Assembly (NCBI GenBank): GCA_964513745.1
Contig: CAZEOK010000020.1
Coordinates: forward strand, 1-34,063
DNA length: 34,063 nt
Direction: 5' to 3'
Origin: DATDCY01 sp964513745
GTDB lineage: Bacteria > JAUVQV01 > DATDCY01
This document shows positions 6,462 through 16,007 of this stretch, in pieces. The notes below the pieces were generated by a model. The model saw only the letters and a program-made list of their open reading frames with translations. It did not search any database and was not told the origin of the DNA. Positions within the stretch are counted from its first letter, which is position 1, and the number at the start of each line of letters is the position of its first letter. The translations under genes and the position numbers were made by a program.

Positions 6462-8576
6462 CTATGCCTGGTAATGCGCCGATGAGCGGTAACGGTCCGC
6501 CAGCTCCCCGCGCTTGCCCTTGTTCCAGGAGGAGACGCGGGTGAAGTAACCGGTGATTCTCGTGATCCCGTCGACCTCGTCCGAACCGCAGGACGGGCAG
6601 AGCGGCTGCAGGCCGCGGCAGGTGCGCTGGCAGGCGTTGCAGCTGGTGAACTCCGGCGAGAACGCGATCTGGTCGTTCTGCGTCTGCCGAAAGGTCTTGA
6701 CGACGAAGTCCGCGAGGGACCCCGAGGAAGGCCGCGACTCCCCAAGCCAGATGTGGGAGAGCGATCCGGCCTCGATCAGCGGGTGGAAGAACCCCTCGCG
6801 CTTCACGCGCTCGATCGGGTTGATCGGCGCCTGGACATTGAGATAGGTCGAGTTCGTGTAGTAGACCTCGCCGCGCGTCGCGTCGCCCTTGACGTGGTAC
6901 CCGGCCGGCCCGGGGTGATAGCGCAGGTCGAGACGCGCGAAGCGGTAGGCGGTCGACTCCGCCGGCGTCTGCTCGAGCACGAAGCGCATGCCGCGGCGAT
7001 CGCCGATCTTCTTGCCGACCAGCTGCAGGTGGGCGATGACGCGCAGCCCGAAGCGCAGCGCCTCGTCCGACTCGTGCATCTCCTCGCCGGTGTGCGCCTG
7101 CACCAGTTCGTTGAGGCCGACCATCCCGAGCAGGTGTGTCGCCCGGTGCATCCGCAGGTAGGGCTGGCCGTCGGGGGCCATCGTCAGCAGCGCGAGCGGC
7201 CCACGCTCGCCCATCTCGAGCAGCCGCGTGAGAAAGGCGCGCTTTTCCACGTGGGCCTGGGTCGCCGTCTCCATCAGCTCGGTCAGGCGCGCGAAGAGCC
7301 TCGTCGAGTCCCCCGCCGCCTCGTAGGCCGCGCGCGGCAGGTTCAGCGTCACGTTCTGCAGCGCCGAGTAGCGCATCCGCCAGGGCTCGCGCGCGTCCTC
7401 CAGGTCGCTCTTCTCGAGCTTGAACGAGAGACGGCAGCACTCGGAGATCTTCGCGGTCTCGCCGCGGTCGAAGACGAAGTAGGTGTTGCCCTTCTCCGCC
7501 GCGACGGTGCAGATCAGATCGAGGAACTCCTCGTGCCCGGGGGTCCGGAACAGCTTCTCCGTGATGTGCACGAGCGGCTTGGGGAAGAAGAACGGCCGGC
7601 CGGCGCCGTCGCCGCCGAGGTAGACCTCGAAGAGCGCCTTGACGAAGCGCTGCGCCTCCGGCAGGTAGTCGGCGTAGGTCTTGCCGGTGTACTGGCCGCC
7701 GGGGCCGATGGCCGGCACCGTCTCGAAGTGCTTCGGCGTCTCCCAGTAGAGGTTGATGTCGGAGAAGATCGCCTGCCCGCCGCGCGCGACCGCCTGCTGC
7801 GAGTACTCGTAGATCAGGATCTGGGCCAGCTGGCGCACCTCGCGGTCGGGGAGGCCGACGAGAAACGGCGCGAAGAAGACGTTCACCGCGTCCCAGCCGA
7901 TGGCGCCCGCGAAGTGGCTCTGCAGCGCCGCCGAGAACTTCACCATGTGCGCGAGCAGCACCTCGGGGTGGCGCGCGGGCTTCGCGATCGAAAGCGCGTG
8001 CGGGAAGTTCAGGCCGAACTTCTTGACGTACTCCAGCGACTGCCCCGAGCAGTAGGGCCGGTCGACAAAGCCCAGGTCGTGCAGGTGCAGGTCCCCGCGC
8101 ATGTGGGCGTCGGCAACCGCCGGGGAGAAGACCCGCAGCAACGCGTACTCCTTCTTGATGTTCTCCGCGAGCGTGAGGTTCGTCGCCTCGGGGCCGTGGG
8201 GGATGTTCGCGTTCTCCTTGTTCGGCGAAAGCAGCAGCTGCTCCACGTCGTAGAGCGGCATGCCCAGGCGGGTGTGCAGACGGCGCGCGCCCTCGAGGCC
8301 GTGCTCCAGCAGCTTGGCGTCGACGAGCTCGCGGATCAGCGGCGCGGTGAGCGTGCGGGTGTGGAAGGCGCGGATCTGCTCCTCGACCTCGCGGCCGATC
8401 AGCCCGGCGGTCCCCGGGTCGAGGAGCGTCTCGCGCACCAGCGCCTCGACGATCCGCTCGCGGGAAAAATCCACCATGCCGTCTGCGGAGGTGCGCACGA
8501 ACAGCGCGCTATCGGTGGTCTCCTCCGCGGCAGGCTTCGACACGTCCTGAACACCCGGCTGGTTCCCGTTCACCAT
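6462..8576 (-). CDS. nrdD: Anaerobic (class III) ribonucleoside-triphosphate reductase
   Basis: The oxygen-sensitive glycyl-radical enzyme that makes deoxynucleotides from NTPs. About 704 residues from ATG 8576. The N-terminal part (VDFSRERIVEALVRET and following) looks like an ATP-cone regulatory domain. The C-terminus has the zinc-binding CNAC...CPSCG cysteines and the glycyl-radical motif RITGYFTRVSSWNKGK. The conserved central segment HFAGAIGWDAVNVFFAPF is present. The likely active-site cysteine loop reads SECCRLSF (7431-7442 encode ECCR), unlike the PMGCR I recall from formate-dependent enzymes. An in-frame GTG at 8666 would add 30 residues but lies inside the NrdR box, so 8576 is preferred; GGGGGG about nine bases upstream may serve as ribosome binding site. 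Confidence 0.95.
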   Translation of the reverse strand: MVNGNQPGVQDVSKPAAEETTDSALFVRTSADGMVDFSRERIVEALVRETLLDPGTAGLIGREVEEQIRAFHTRTLTAPLIRELVDAKLLEHGLEGARRLHTRLGMPLYDVEQLLLSPNKENANIPHGPEATNLTLAENIKKEYALLRVFSPAVADAHMRGDLHLHDLGFVDRPYCSGQSLEYVKKFGLNFPHALSIAKPARHPEVLLAHMVKFSAALQSHFAGAIGWDAVNVFFAPFLVGLPDREVRQLAQILIYEYSQQAVARGGQAIFSDINLYWETPKHFETVPAIGPGGQYTGKTYADYLPEAQRFVKALFEVYLGGDGAGRPFFFPKPLVHITEKLFRTPGHEEFLDLICTVAAEKGNTYFVFDRGETAKISECCRLSFKLEKSDLEDAREPWRMRYSALQNVTLNLPRAAYEAAGDSTRLFARLTELMETATQAHVEKRAFLTRLLEMGERGPLALLTMAPDGQPYLRMHRATHLLGMVGLNELVQAHTGEEMHESDEALRFGLRVIAHLQLVGKKIGDRRGMRFVLEQTPAESTAYRFARLDLRYHPGPAGYHVKGDATRGEVYYTNSTYLNVQAPINPIERVKREGFFHPLIEAGSLSHIWLGESRPSSGSLADFVVKTFRQTQNDQIAFSPEFTSCNACQRTCRGLQPLCPSCGSDEVDGITRITGYFTRVSSWNKGKRGELADRYRSSAHYQA

Positions 8577-8631
8577 GTGATCAGACCCCCCGTTGCGATC
8601 TGCGGCCCTTTCTTTGAGACAGGCATAAAAA

Positions 8632-8647
8632 CGCTCACATCTTGGGG
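8632..8647. promoter_or_regulatory. Possible second, degenerate NrdR box
   Basis: Shares ATCTTG and several outer bases with the box at 8663-8678, at an offset of exactly 31 bases. NrdR boxes usually occur in pairs spaced by about three helical turns, which is the main support; on sequence alone it would be weak. Confidence 0.4.
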
Positions 8648-8662
8648 CAGGGTCGGATGAGG

Positions 8663-8678
8663 GCACAATATCTTGTGT
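8663..8678. promoter_or_regulatory. NrdR box upstream of nrdD
   Basis: GCACAATATCTTGTGT on the plus strand reads ACACAAGATATTGTGC on the nrdD strand. It matches the published NrdR consensus (acaCwAtATaTwGtgt) at nearly every strong position and contains the palindromic arms CACAA/TTGTG. It is 87 bases upstream of the preferred nrdD start. NrdR is a zinc-finger/ATP-cone repressor of ribonucleotide reductase genes; its gene is not in the window. Confidence 0.75.
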
Positions 8679-8684
8679 TGACAG

Positions 8685-8850
8685 CGAGAAATGTCGGGAT
8701 TAAAACTACTGGCAGGCAAGCGGCAGTTTCAGCCGTTTTTCTTGATGAATCTCAAAAAATCTCGATCAATCGAAGAAATTCGTCGCGTTCTATAATTATT
8801 ATGCTGTGTTTTCAATTAGTTGCATTAATCATGCTTCAAAAGCACTTCAA
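8685..8850. other. AT-rich intergenic region between rex and nrdD
   Basis: This stretch is far richer in A and T than anything else in the window (for example TTCTATAATTATTATGC and CAATTATTTTTTCCC). It lies between the rex stop and the NrdR box, so it probably contains the nrdD promoter. TGCTTCAAAAGCA (8832-8844) is a small perfect hairpin. I see no credible reading frame and no clear -35/-10 pair for nrdD. Confidence 0.5.
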
Positions 8851-9516
8851 TTATTTTTTCCCGGTTACGAAGAAGGAAAGAACGCCGAGATCGACAGCGA
8901 GATCGACATTGCGGATCTTGACCCCTGGCGGTCCCTCCAGACGCGCCGGGGCGAAGTTCAAAATGGCCTTCACCCCTGCCTGGACCAGCGAATCGACCAC
9001 TTCCTGGGCAGCCGCGGCCGGAACGGCGACGATGGCAATTTTAATCTTCTGCCGGCTCACGACCTCGCTCAACTGCTCGATCGGGTGCACGGGGTGCTGC
9101 TCGCGCAGCGCCTCTGGCAGCGCCTCGGGGTAGCGGTCGAAAATCGCCGAAATCGTGAAACCGTACTCCTCGAAGCCGCGATAGGCGGTAAGTGCCGATC
9201 CGAGATGGCCGGCGCCGATCAGCGCAACCTCCCAGACATGCTCGAGGCCGAGGATTTTCTGCAGGTCCGTGGAGAGATCGCTCACGTAGTACCCGACGCC
9301 GCGGACGCCGAGTTCGCCGAAGTAGGCGAAATCCTTGCGCACCTGGGCAGCCTTGACTCCGCAGCCCTTGGAGAGCGCGTAGGAGGAAACGACCTTCACG
9401 CCGTCGCGGTGCAGCTGCGTCACGTAGCGCAGATAGATCGAGAGCCGCTGGACTGTCGCCTCAGGGATCTTGCCCTCGCGGTAGCCGACCGTTTCACCGT
9501 CTTTTTCTTCGCGCAT
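8851..9516 (-). CDS. rex: Redox-sensing transcriptional repressor Rex
   Basis: A 221-residue Rex protein, which binds DNA when the NADH/NAD+ ratio is low and releases on NADH binding, controlling fermentation and anaerobic respiration genes. The N-terminal winged helix includes SYALSKGCGVKAAQVRKDF and GYY; the Rossmann part shows VALIGAGHLGSAL and ends with the swapped C-terminal helix region (VLSFFVTGKK). The start ATG 9514-9516 has GGAGGG seven bases upstream; a GTG at 9531 would leave the ribosome binding site inside the gene and is rejected. Rex lies directly upstream of the nrdD cassette on the same strand. I do not find a textbook Rex operator (TTGTGAA-type palindrome) in its promoter. 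Confidence 0.95.
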   Translation of the reverse strand: MREEKDGETVGYREGKIPEATVQRLSIYLRYVTQLHRDGVKVVSSYALSKGCGVKAAQVRKDFAYFGELGVRGVGYYVSDLSTDLQKILGLEHVWEVALIGAGHLGSALTAYRGFEEYGFTISAIFDRYPEALPEALREQHPVHPIEQLSEVVSRQKIKIAIVAVPAAAAQEVVDSLVQAGVKAILNFAPARLEGPPGVKIRNVDLAVDLGVLSFFVTGKK

Positions 9517-9554
9517 CGCTCGTCCCTCCACTGTTGCTTCCTGCCAATTCTAAA

Positions 9555-9566
9555 AACTGTTCAGTT
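9555..9566. promoter_or_regulatory. Palindrome in the rex promoter region
   Basis: AACTGTTCAGTT, with perfect 5-bp arms, lies about 40 bases upstream of the rex start. On the minus strand it is followed by TAGAAT, a possible -10 element. It may be an operator; the regulator is unknown and the motif does not match the Rex consensus. Confidence 0.35.
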
Positions 9567-9611
9567 ACCCCGCCGCGTCGACGGCGAATATCGTTTTCGA
9601 GGAACCCTGCA

Positions 9612-9700
9612 TCCCCGTGCCGGCTGCGGGGTCCAGACGCTGCGGGCCTCCATCGTGCTCACTGCGTTCCGCCGCTGGAGACCTCCCCTCCGCCCTGTAC
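9612..9700. repeat. Dispersed intergenic repeat, copy R3
   Basis: Sits between the pdxJ stop and the rex promoter. Its first 40 bases match R1 (1391-1430) closely (GTGC-GGCTGCGGGGTCC, CGCTGCGG-CCTC); the second half differs but again ends in ACCTCCCCTCCGCC. CCCCG...CGGGG arms could form a hairpin downstream of pdxJ. Confidence 0.55.
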
Positions 9701-9735
9701 GGGCTCAAATACCACTGATTCCCGGGCGACAATCG

Positions 9736-10467
9736 TCATAGGGGCCGGTTCAGCAGTTCCACCATGTCGCGCACCGCCCGCTCCAGCCCGACGAACAGGG
9801 CCCGCGAGACGATGCTGTGCCCGATGTTGACTTCCTCGAGCTCCGGGATCTCCCGGACCGGGAGAATATTGTGGTAGTTCAGCCCGTGGCCGGCGAAGAC
9901 CGCCAGGCCCTGCTCGACCGCGAGACTCGAGGCAGCCCGCAGCTTTTCCAGCTCGGCGTGCGCCGCGGCCCGCGTTCGGGCCTCGGCATAGCGGCCCGTG
10001 TTGAATTCGATCGCGTCGGCCCCGGCCGCACGGCTGGCGATGACCTGGTCGGCCGCCGGGTCGACGAAGAGGCTCACCCTGATCCCGGCGCGACGCAGCG
10101 CCGCGGCGACCTTCGCGATCGAGCGCACCTGAGCGGCGGCATCCAGCCCGCCCTCCGTGGTGATCTCCTGGCGCTTCTCCGGGACCAGCGTCGCCACCTC
10201 CGGGCGGACCCGCTGGGCGACGCGCACCATTTCCGGCACGGCGGCCATCTCAAGGTTGATCGAGGTCGCGACGCTGGCTCGAAGCAGCTCCAGGTCCCTG
10301 TCCTGGATGTGACGCCGGTCCTCGCGCAGGTGAACCGTGATCTGATCCGCGCCCCCGATTTCGGCGAGCGCTGCGGCGGCAACCGGTTCCGGCTCGCGCC
10401 CGCGTCGCGCCTGGCGCAGCGTCGCCACGTGGTCGATGTTCACGCCCAGACGAATTCGTCGCATCAT
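9736..10467 (-). CDS. pdxJ: Pyridoxine 5'-phosphate synthase
   Basis: Condenses 1-deoxy-D-xylulose 5-phosphate with 3-amino-2-oxopropyl phosphate to pyridoxine 5'-phosphate, the last step of the DXP-dependent vitamin B6 route. 243 residues, the normal length. Signatures include LGVNIDHVATLRQARRG at the N-terminus, DQITVHLREDRRHI, LVPEKRQEITTEGGLD, and the C-terminal HGLNYHN and EVNIGHSIVSRAL. The start ATGATG overlaps the glmM stop (ATGA at 10464-10467). It is the last gene of the six-gene operon; acpS, often next in deltaproteobacterial genomes, is absent here and repeat R3 follows. Confidence 0.97.
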   Translation of the reverse strand: MMRRIRLGVNIDHVATLRQARRGREPEPVAAAALAEIGGADQITVHLREDRRHIQDRDLELLRASVATSINLEMAAVPEMVRVAQRVRPEVATLVPEKRQEITTEGGLDAAAQVRSIAKVAAALRRAGIRVSLFVDPAADQVIASRAAGADAIEFNTGRYAEARTRAAAHAELEKLRAASSLAVEQGLAVFAGHGLNYHNILPVREIPELEEVNIGHSIVSRALFVGLERAVRDMVELLNRPL

Positions 10468-11876
10468 GCGCCCCTCCGCGATCCCCGCTTGCCCCCGTTG
10501 GCGATCGGGAGCGCGGGAGGCTTTTCCCCGACTTCCTTCGTGACGATCAGCGCGATACCGCGCGCGATCGTCTCCGTCTCCCGACGGTCCCTGCCCTCGA
10601 CCATGACACGCACCTTGGACTCCGTTCCCGAGGGGCGAACGAGCACCCTCCCACGGCCCCGGAGCTTCGCCTCCGCATCCTCGACGGCCTTCCTGATCGC
10701 GGGCACGGCATCCACCGAGACGCGACGCGAGGTCGGCACGTTGAGCAGGACTTGCGGATACCGCGTCATCGCCTTCGCCAGCTGCGAGAGCGGACGGCCC
10801 GTGCGCTGCATGACCGCGAGCACCTGGAGCGCCGTGACGATCCCGTCCCCTGTCGTCTGGTGCCCGGAAAACACGATGTGCCCCGACTGCTCCCCCCCGA
10901 GGGCGTACCCGCCGCGCTGCATCGCCTCGACAACATAGCGGTCGCCGACCGGCGCGCGCTCGAGCGCGATCCCGGCCTTCCTCAGGGCGAGCTCCAGCCC
11001 GTAGTTGCTCATCACCGTGCCGACGACACCGCCGCCGGGGAGCGAGCCGCGCCCCTGCAGGTCGAGCGCGCAGATCGCGAGCATCTGGTCGCCGTCGACG
11101 AGGCGACCGCGCTCGTCGGCGAGCAGCACCCGGTCGGCATCCCCGTCGTGGGTCAGGCCGACGTGGGCTTTGACGCGGCGCACCGCGGCGCAGACCACCT
11201 CCGGGTGCACCGAGCCGCAGCCGAGATTGATGTTGCGCCCGTCCGGCTGGGCGTTGAGCACCGTGACTTCCGCGCCGAGCTCGCGCAGGACCTCGGGGGT
11301 GACCTTGTAGGCCGCGCCGTTGGCGCAGTCGACGACGACCTTGAGCCCCGCGAGCGTCAACTCCCGCGGGAAGGTGCTCTTGGCGAACTCGACGTAGCGG
11401 CCGACGGCATCGTCGGCCCGAAACGCCTTGCCGATGTCTTCCGCCGTCGGGCGCACGTGGTCGATCCTCCCGGAGAGAACGAGGTCCTCGATCTCGACCT
11501 CGAGCGCGTCGGGCAGCTTGAAGCCGTCGCGCGAGAAGAACTTGATGCCGTTGTCCTCGTAGGGGTTGTGCGAGGCCGAGATCACCACCCCCGCGTCGGC
11601 GCGCAGGCTGCGAGTCATGAAGGCGATCCCCGGCGACGGCAGCGGCCCGACGAGCACCACGTCGACCCCCATCGAGCAGATCCCCGAGGTCAACGCACTC
11701 TCGAGCATGTAGCCCGAGAGACGCGTGTCCTTGCCGATCAGCACGCGGTGGCGCCGCGCGCCGTCGCGGAACACGTGGGCGCAGGCGCGGCCGAGCCGCA
11801 GCGCCGTCTCCGAGGTCATCGGCTCGACGTTGGCCCGCCCGCGGACCCCGTCGGTTCCGAACATGCTGCGTCTCAT
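10464..11876 (-). CDS. glmM: Phosphoglucosamine mutase
   Basis: Interconverts glucosamine 6-phosphate and glucosamine 1-phosphate for UDP-GlcNAc, the precursor of peptidoglycan and lipid A. About 470 residues, with the start MRRSMFGTDGVRG typical of the family. The phosphorylated active-site serine is S102 in ISASHNPYEDNG; the metal loop is DGDADR; the sugar-binding loop is GGEQSGH; the phosphate-binding loop near the C-terminus is RPSGTESKVRVM. A basic, proline- and glycine-rich tail of about 20 residues (ending GGKRGSRRGA) is longer than usual. It overlaps cdaR by 4 bases (ATGA at 11873-11876) and pdxJ by 4. The linkage of cdaA, cdaR and glmM is widespread and ties c-di-AMP synthesis to cell-wall precursor supply. 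Confidence 0.97.
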   Translation of the reverse strand: MRRSMFGTDGVRGRANVEPMTSETALRLGRACAHVFRDGARRHRVLIGKDTRLSGYMLESALTSGICSMGVDVVLVGPLPSPGIAFMTRSLRADAGVVISASHNPYEDNGIKFFSRDGFKLPDALEVEIEDLVLSGRIDHVRPTAEDIGKAFRADDAVGRYVEFAKSTFPRELTLAGLKVVVDCANGAAYKVTPEVLRELGAEVTVLNAQPDGRNINLGCGSVHPEVVCAAVRRVKAHVGLTHDGDADRVLLADERGRLVDGDQMLAICALDLQGRGSLPGGGVVGTVMSNYGLELALRKAGIALERAPVGDRYVVEAMQRGGYALGGEQSGHIVFSGHQTTGDGIVTALQVLAVMQRTGRPLSQLAKAMTRYPQVLLNVPTSRRVSVDAVPAIRKAVEDAEAKLRGRGRVLVRPSGTESKVRVMVEGRDRRETETIARGIALIVTKEVGEKPPALPIANGGKRGSRRGA

Positions 11877-12283
11877 CGGTTCGAGTCCTCCTCGTCCCGC
11901 GCGTGGGTGATGAACCTGAGATTGACCGCGGGCGGCGAGATCCCGACCACGATCACGCCGCGGGGCACGACGACCATCGGCCCCGCGAGCGGCAGGATGT
12001 TGTTGCCGGCCCGCACCGCGGACAGGTCGACGCGGACCCGCAATTGCTGCGGGTCGAGGCTCTCGACCGTTTCGCGCGGACCGCGCAGGCGCACGTAGGC
12101 CGCCTCGAGCGGCGCGCTGTCGATCACCAGCCGCGACGGGAAGCCCTCGAAAGCCAGGGGCACGAGGTAACCGACCTCGACCTTCTCCCGCACCGCGACA
12201 AAGAGCCAGAAAGCGACGGCGAGGACCAGGGAGGCCGCCAGCAGCGGCAACCGCCGCGCCAGGCGCCGCAGCGAATGGCTCAC
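11873..12283 (-). CDS. cdaR: YbbR-like protein, CdaA regulator
   Basis: A 136-residue protein with one N-terminal membrane helix (about residues 13-31, LPLLAASLVLAVAFWLFVAV) and what looks like one YbbR domain (VPLAFEGFPSRLVI..., with RGPRETVESL and GVIVVGISPPAVNLRF). Proteins of this family bind and modulate the diadenylate cyclase CdaA at the membrane. B. subtilis CdaR has several YbbR repeats; a short single-domain form is common in Gram-negative relatives. The GTG start overlaps the cdaA stop (GTGA, 12280-12283) and the stop overlaps glmM. Confidence 0.85.
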   Translation of the reverse strand: MSHSLRRLARRLPLLAASLVLAVAFWLFVAVREKVEVGYLVPLAFEGFPSRLVIDSAPLEAAYVRLRGPRETVESLDPQQLRVRVDLSAVRAGNNILPLAGPMVVVPRGVIVVGISPPAVNLRFITHARDEEDSNR

Positions 12284-13106
12284 GCCGCCTCCTTGCGCCG
12301 CACGTGGAAGAGCCCCTCAGCTGGCTCGGCGAGGTACCCGGTGATGGANNNNNNNNNNGCCCCTCGAGCTCCCGCTGCAGCTGCACGGCGTCGAGGTTGC
12401 GCAGCACCTCGCCGCCAACCGCAAGCGACACCGATCCGGTCTCCTCCGAGACGATGATCACCGCGGCATCGGTTTCCTCCGACAGCCCGAGCCCGGCCCG
12501 ATGGCGCGTGCCCAGGTCCTTCGACAGGTTCGGGTTCTGCGACAGCGGCAGGAAGCACCCGGCCTGGGAGAGGCGGTTGCCCTGGATCAGCACCGCGCCG
12601 TCGTGAACCGGGGAGGCCGGCAGGAAGATCGAGAAGAGCAGCTCGCGCGAAATGCGGGCATCGAAGCCGACGCCGCCGTCGACGTAGGCCTTGAGGTCGG
12701 TCTCGCGCTTCAAGGCGATCAGGGCGCCGATGCGCTTGGCGGCGAGCGCCTGCGTGCCGCGCACGCACTCCTGCAGCAGGCGATCCTCCTTGATCGGGTC
12801 CAAAAAACGCAGCAGCGGCGCCTGGCCCATGTTCGCCAGGGCCCGGCGCAGCTCGGGCTGAAAGAGGATGATGATGACCAGCACGACCGCGCCGAGGAAG
12901 TTCTGCAGCACCCAGTTCACCGCGTGGAGCCCGATCCGGCCGGCGGCGAAGGAGACGGCCAGCAGCACCCCCAGCCCGACGAGCATCTGGATGGCGCGCG
13001 TGCCGCGCAGCAGCATGATGAGGTTGTAAAAGACGACGGCCATGATCAGGATGTCCAGCCCGTCCTGCCACCGCAGGGCTGGAAGCGGCTCGGCGAACAG
13101 GTTCAC
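12280..13106 (-). CDS. cdaA: Diadenylate cyclase (c-di-AMP synthase), with assembly gap
   Basis: Makes cyclic di-AMP from two ATP at the membrane. Three N-terminal helices (about residues 17-83) precede the DisA_N cyclase domain, which has the catalytic DGA (169-171) and RHR (201-203) motifs. After residue 249 a run of ten N (12349-12358) intervenes. The sequence beyond the gap reads SITGYLAEPAEGLFHVRRKEAA and stops at 12280, but in a different frame from the upstream part; the stop fits a 4-nt overlap with cdaR. I therefore treat this as one intact gene with a gap whose true length is not ten. The GTG start overlaps the folP stop (13103-13106). In Gram-negative bacteria this nucleotide is less studied than in Firmicutes. 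Confidence 0.92.
12349..12358. other. Assembly gap (10 N) inside cdaA
   Basis: Ten unknown bases near the 3' end of cdaA. The reading frame differs on the two sides, so the real gap length is not 10 (nor 10 plus a multiple of 3). Confidence 0.95.
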
Positions 13107-13987
13107 GCCGCCGCCCCCCCGAGTATCGCATCGGCGATCCGCAGCGCGCGGCGCACCGCCTTGACGTCGTGAACCCGCACCACGTGCGCGCCGCGGGTGG
13201 CGGCGAGGCAGCAGGCGGCGATCGTCCCCTCGACCCGCTCCGCGGGCTGCGCGTCGAGCAACCTGCCGATGAAGGCCTTGCGCGAGGGGCCGGCGAGGAT
13301 CGGCCGCCCGAGCGCGGCGAGCTCCCCGAGCCGGTCGAGCAGCTCCAGATTGTGCTCGAGCGTCTTGCCGAAACCGATCCCCGGGTCGACGATGATCTTC
13401 CCGGGATCAACCCCGGCGGCCGCGGCGCGGCCCGCCCCCTCGGCCAGCTCTGCGACCACCTCGCCGAGCAGGTCGACGTACCGCGGGTTCTGCTGCATGG
13501 TGCGCGGGGACCCCTGCATGTGCATGACGACGAGTGCCGCCCCGGCGCGCGCGACGACCTCGCCGAGCCGCGGATCGAAACGCAACGCCGAGATGTCGTT
13601 GACGATCGTCGCCCCGGCGGCCAGAGCCGCTTCCGCTACGGCGGCTTTGGTGGTGTCGACGCTGACGGGAACCCCGCCACGCTCTGCCAGCCCACGGACC
13701 ACCGGGATCACGCGCCGCAGTTCCTCGTCCGTGGAGACGGGAGCAGCACCAGGGCGGGATGACTCCCCGCCCACGTCCAGGATGTCGGCACCCTCGGCTG
13801 CAAGGCGCAGCCCGTGGTCGATCGCGGACCTCGCATCCGGGTGGACGCCGCCGTCCGAGAAGGAGTCCGGGGTGACGTTGACGATTCCCATGATCGCGGT
13901 GCGCTCTCCGAGCTCGAGCTGGTGGGCGCCCAGGCGCAGCGAGAAGCGTCGCCGGTGCGCACCCATCGCTCCCCCTCCGTCGCTCAT
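13103..13987 (-). CDS. folP: Dihydropteroate synthase
   Basis: Joins p-aminobenzoate to hydroxymethyl-dihydropterin diphosphate in folate synthesis, the target of sulfonamides. 294 residues. The two PROSITE-type family signatures are clear: IMGIVNVTPDSFSDGG near residue 33 and DILDVGGESSRPGA near residue 70. Also visible are MHMQGSPRTMQQNP, DPGIGFGKTLEHN and GPSRKAFIG. The start ATG at 13985-13987 has GGGAGGG six bases upstream. It follows ftsH by 55 bases and overlaps cdaA by 4 bases; this ftsH-folP-cdaA order is typical of Geobacter-like genomes. Confidence 0.97.
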   Translation of the reverse strand: MSDGGGAMGAHRRRFSLRLGAHQLELGERTAIMGIVNVTPDSFSDGGVHPDARSAIDHGLRLAAEGADILDVGGESSRPGAAPVSTDEELRRVIPVVRGLAERGGVPVSVDTTKAAVAEAALAAGATIVNDISALRFDPRLGEVVARAGAALVVMHMQGSPRTMQQNPRYVDLLGEVVAELAEGAGRAAAAGVDPGKIIVDPGIGFGKTLEHNLELLDRLGELAALGRPILAGPSRKAFIGRLLDAQPAERVEGTIAACCLAATRGAHVVRVHDVKAVRRALRIADAILGGAAA

Positions 13988-14042
13988 GCGGCCCTCCCGG
14001 TGTAGGCCCGGAGCCTCCCGTGCGCGGGCGAGGCCGCCCCCG

Positions 14043-15890
<1,848 letters not shown>

Positions 15891-15936
15891 GGCGACCGTC
15901 ACCCTCCCGTCATTAAAGCCATGTTCAAGTCTTCAC

Positions 15937-15964
15937 ATTTTAAGTCTTTTGTGAAAAAAGTCAA
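15937..15964 (-). promoter_or_regulatory. Promoter of the ftsH operon
   Basis: On the minus strand TTGACT (15959-15964) and TAAAAT (15937-15942) are 16 bases apart, each matching 5 of 6 sigma-70 consensus bases. Predicted transcription start is near 15930, giving a 5' leader of about 40 bases. The -10 is flanked by an inverted repeat, TTCACA (15932-15937) and TGTGAA (15950-15955). Confidence 0.65.
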
Positions 15965-16007
15965 TTACCTATTGGCGACTCAGGACTTCCCGGAAACCGC
16001 TCTTCGC

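Noticed and set aside
8678..8706. Plus-strand promoter TTGACA-17-TAAAAC
   Set aside because: It would transcribe towards the 3' end of rex with no plus-strand gene downstream.
10464..13106. A single long open frame fusing the cyclase domain of CdaA to GlmM
   Set aside because: It arises only because the 10-N run shifts the frame; cdaR and glmM have their own overlapping start codons and cdaA ends at 12280.
15948..15965. TTGTGAA half-site upstream of ftsH as a Rex operator
   Set aside because: The second half (GTCAATT) matches poorly; the segment is better explained as the promoter.
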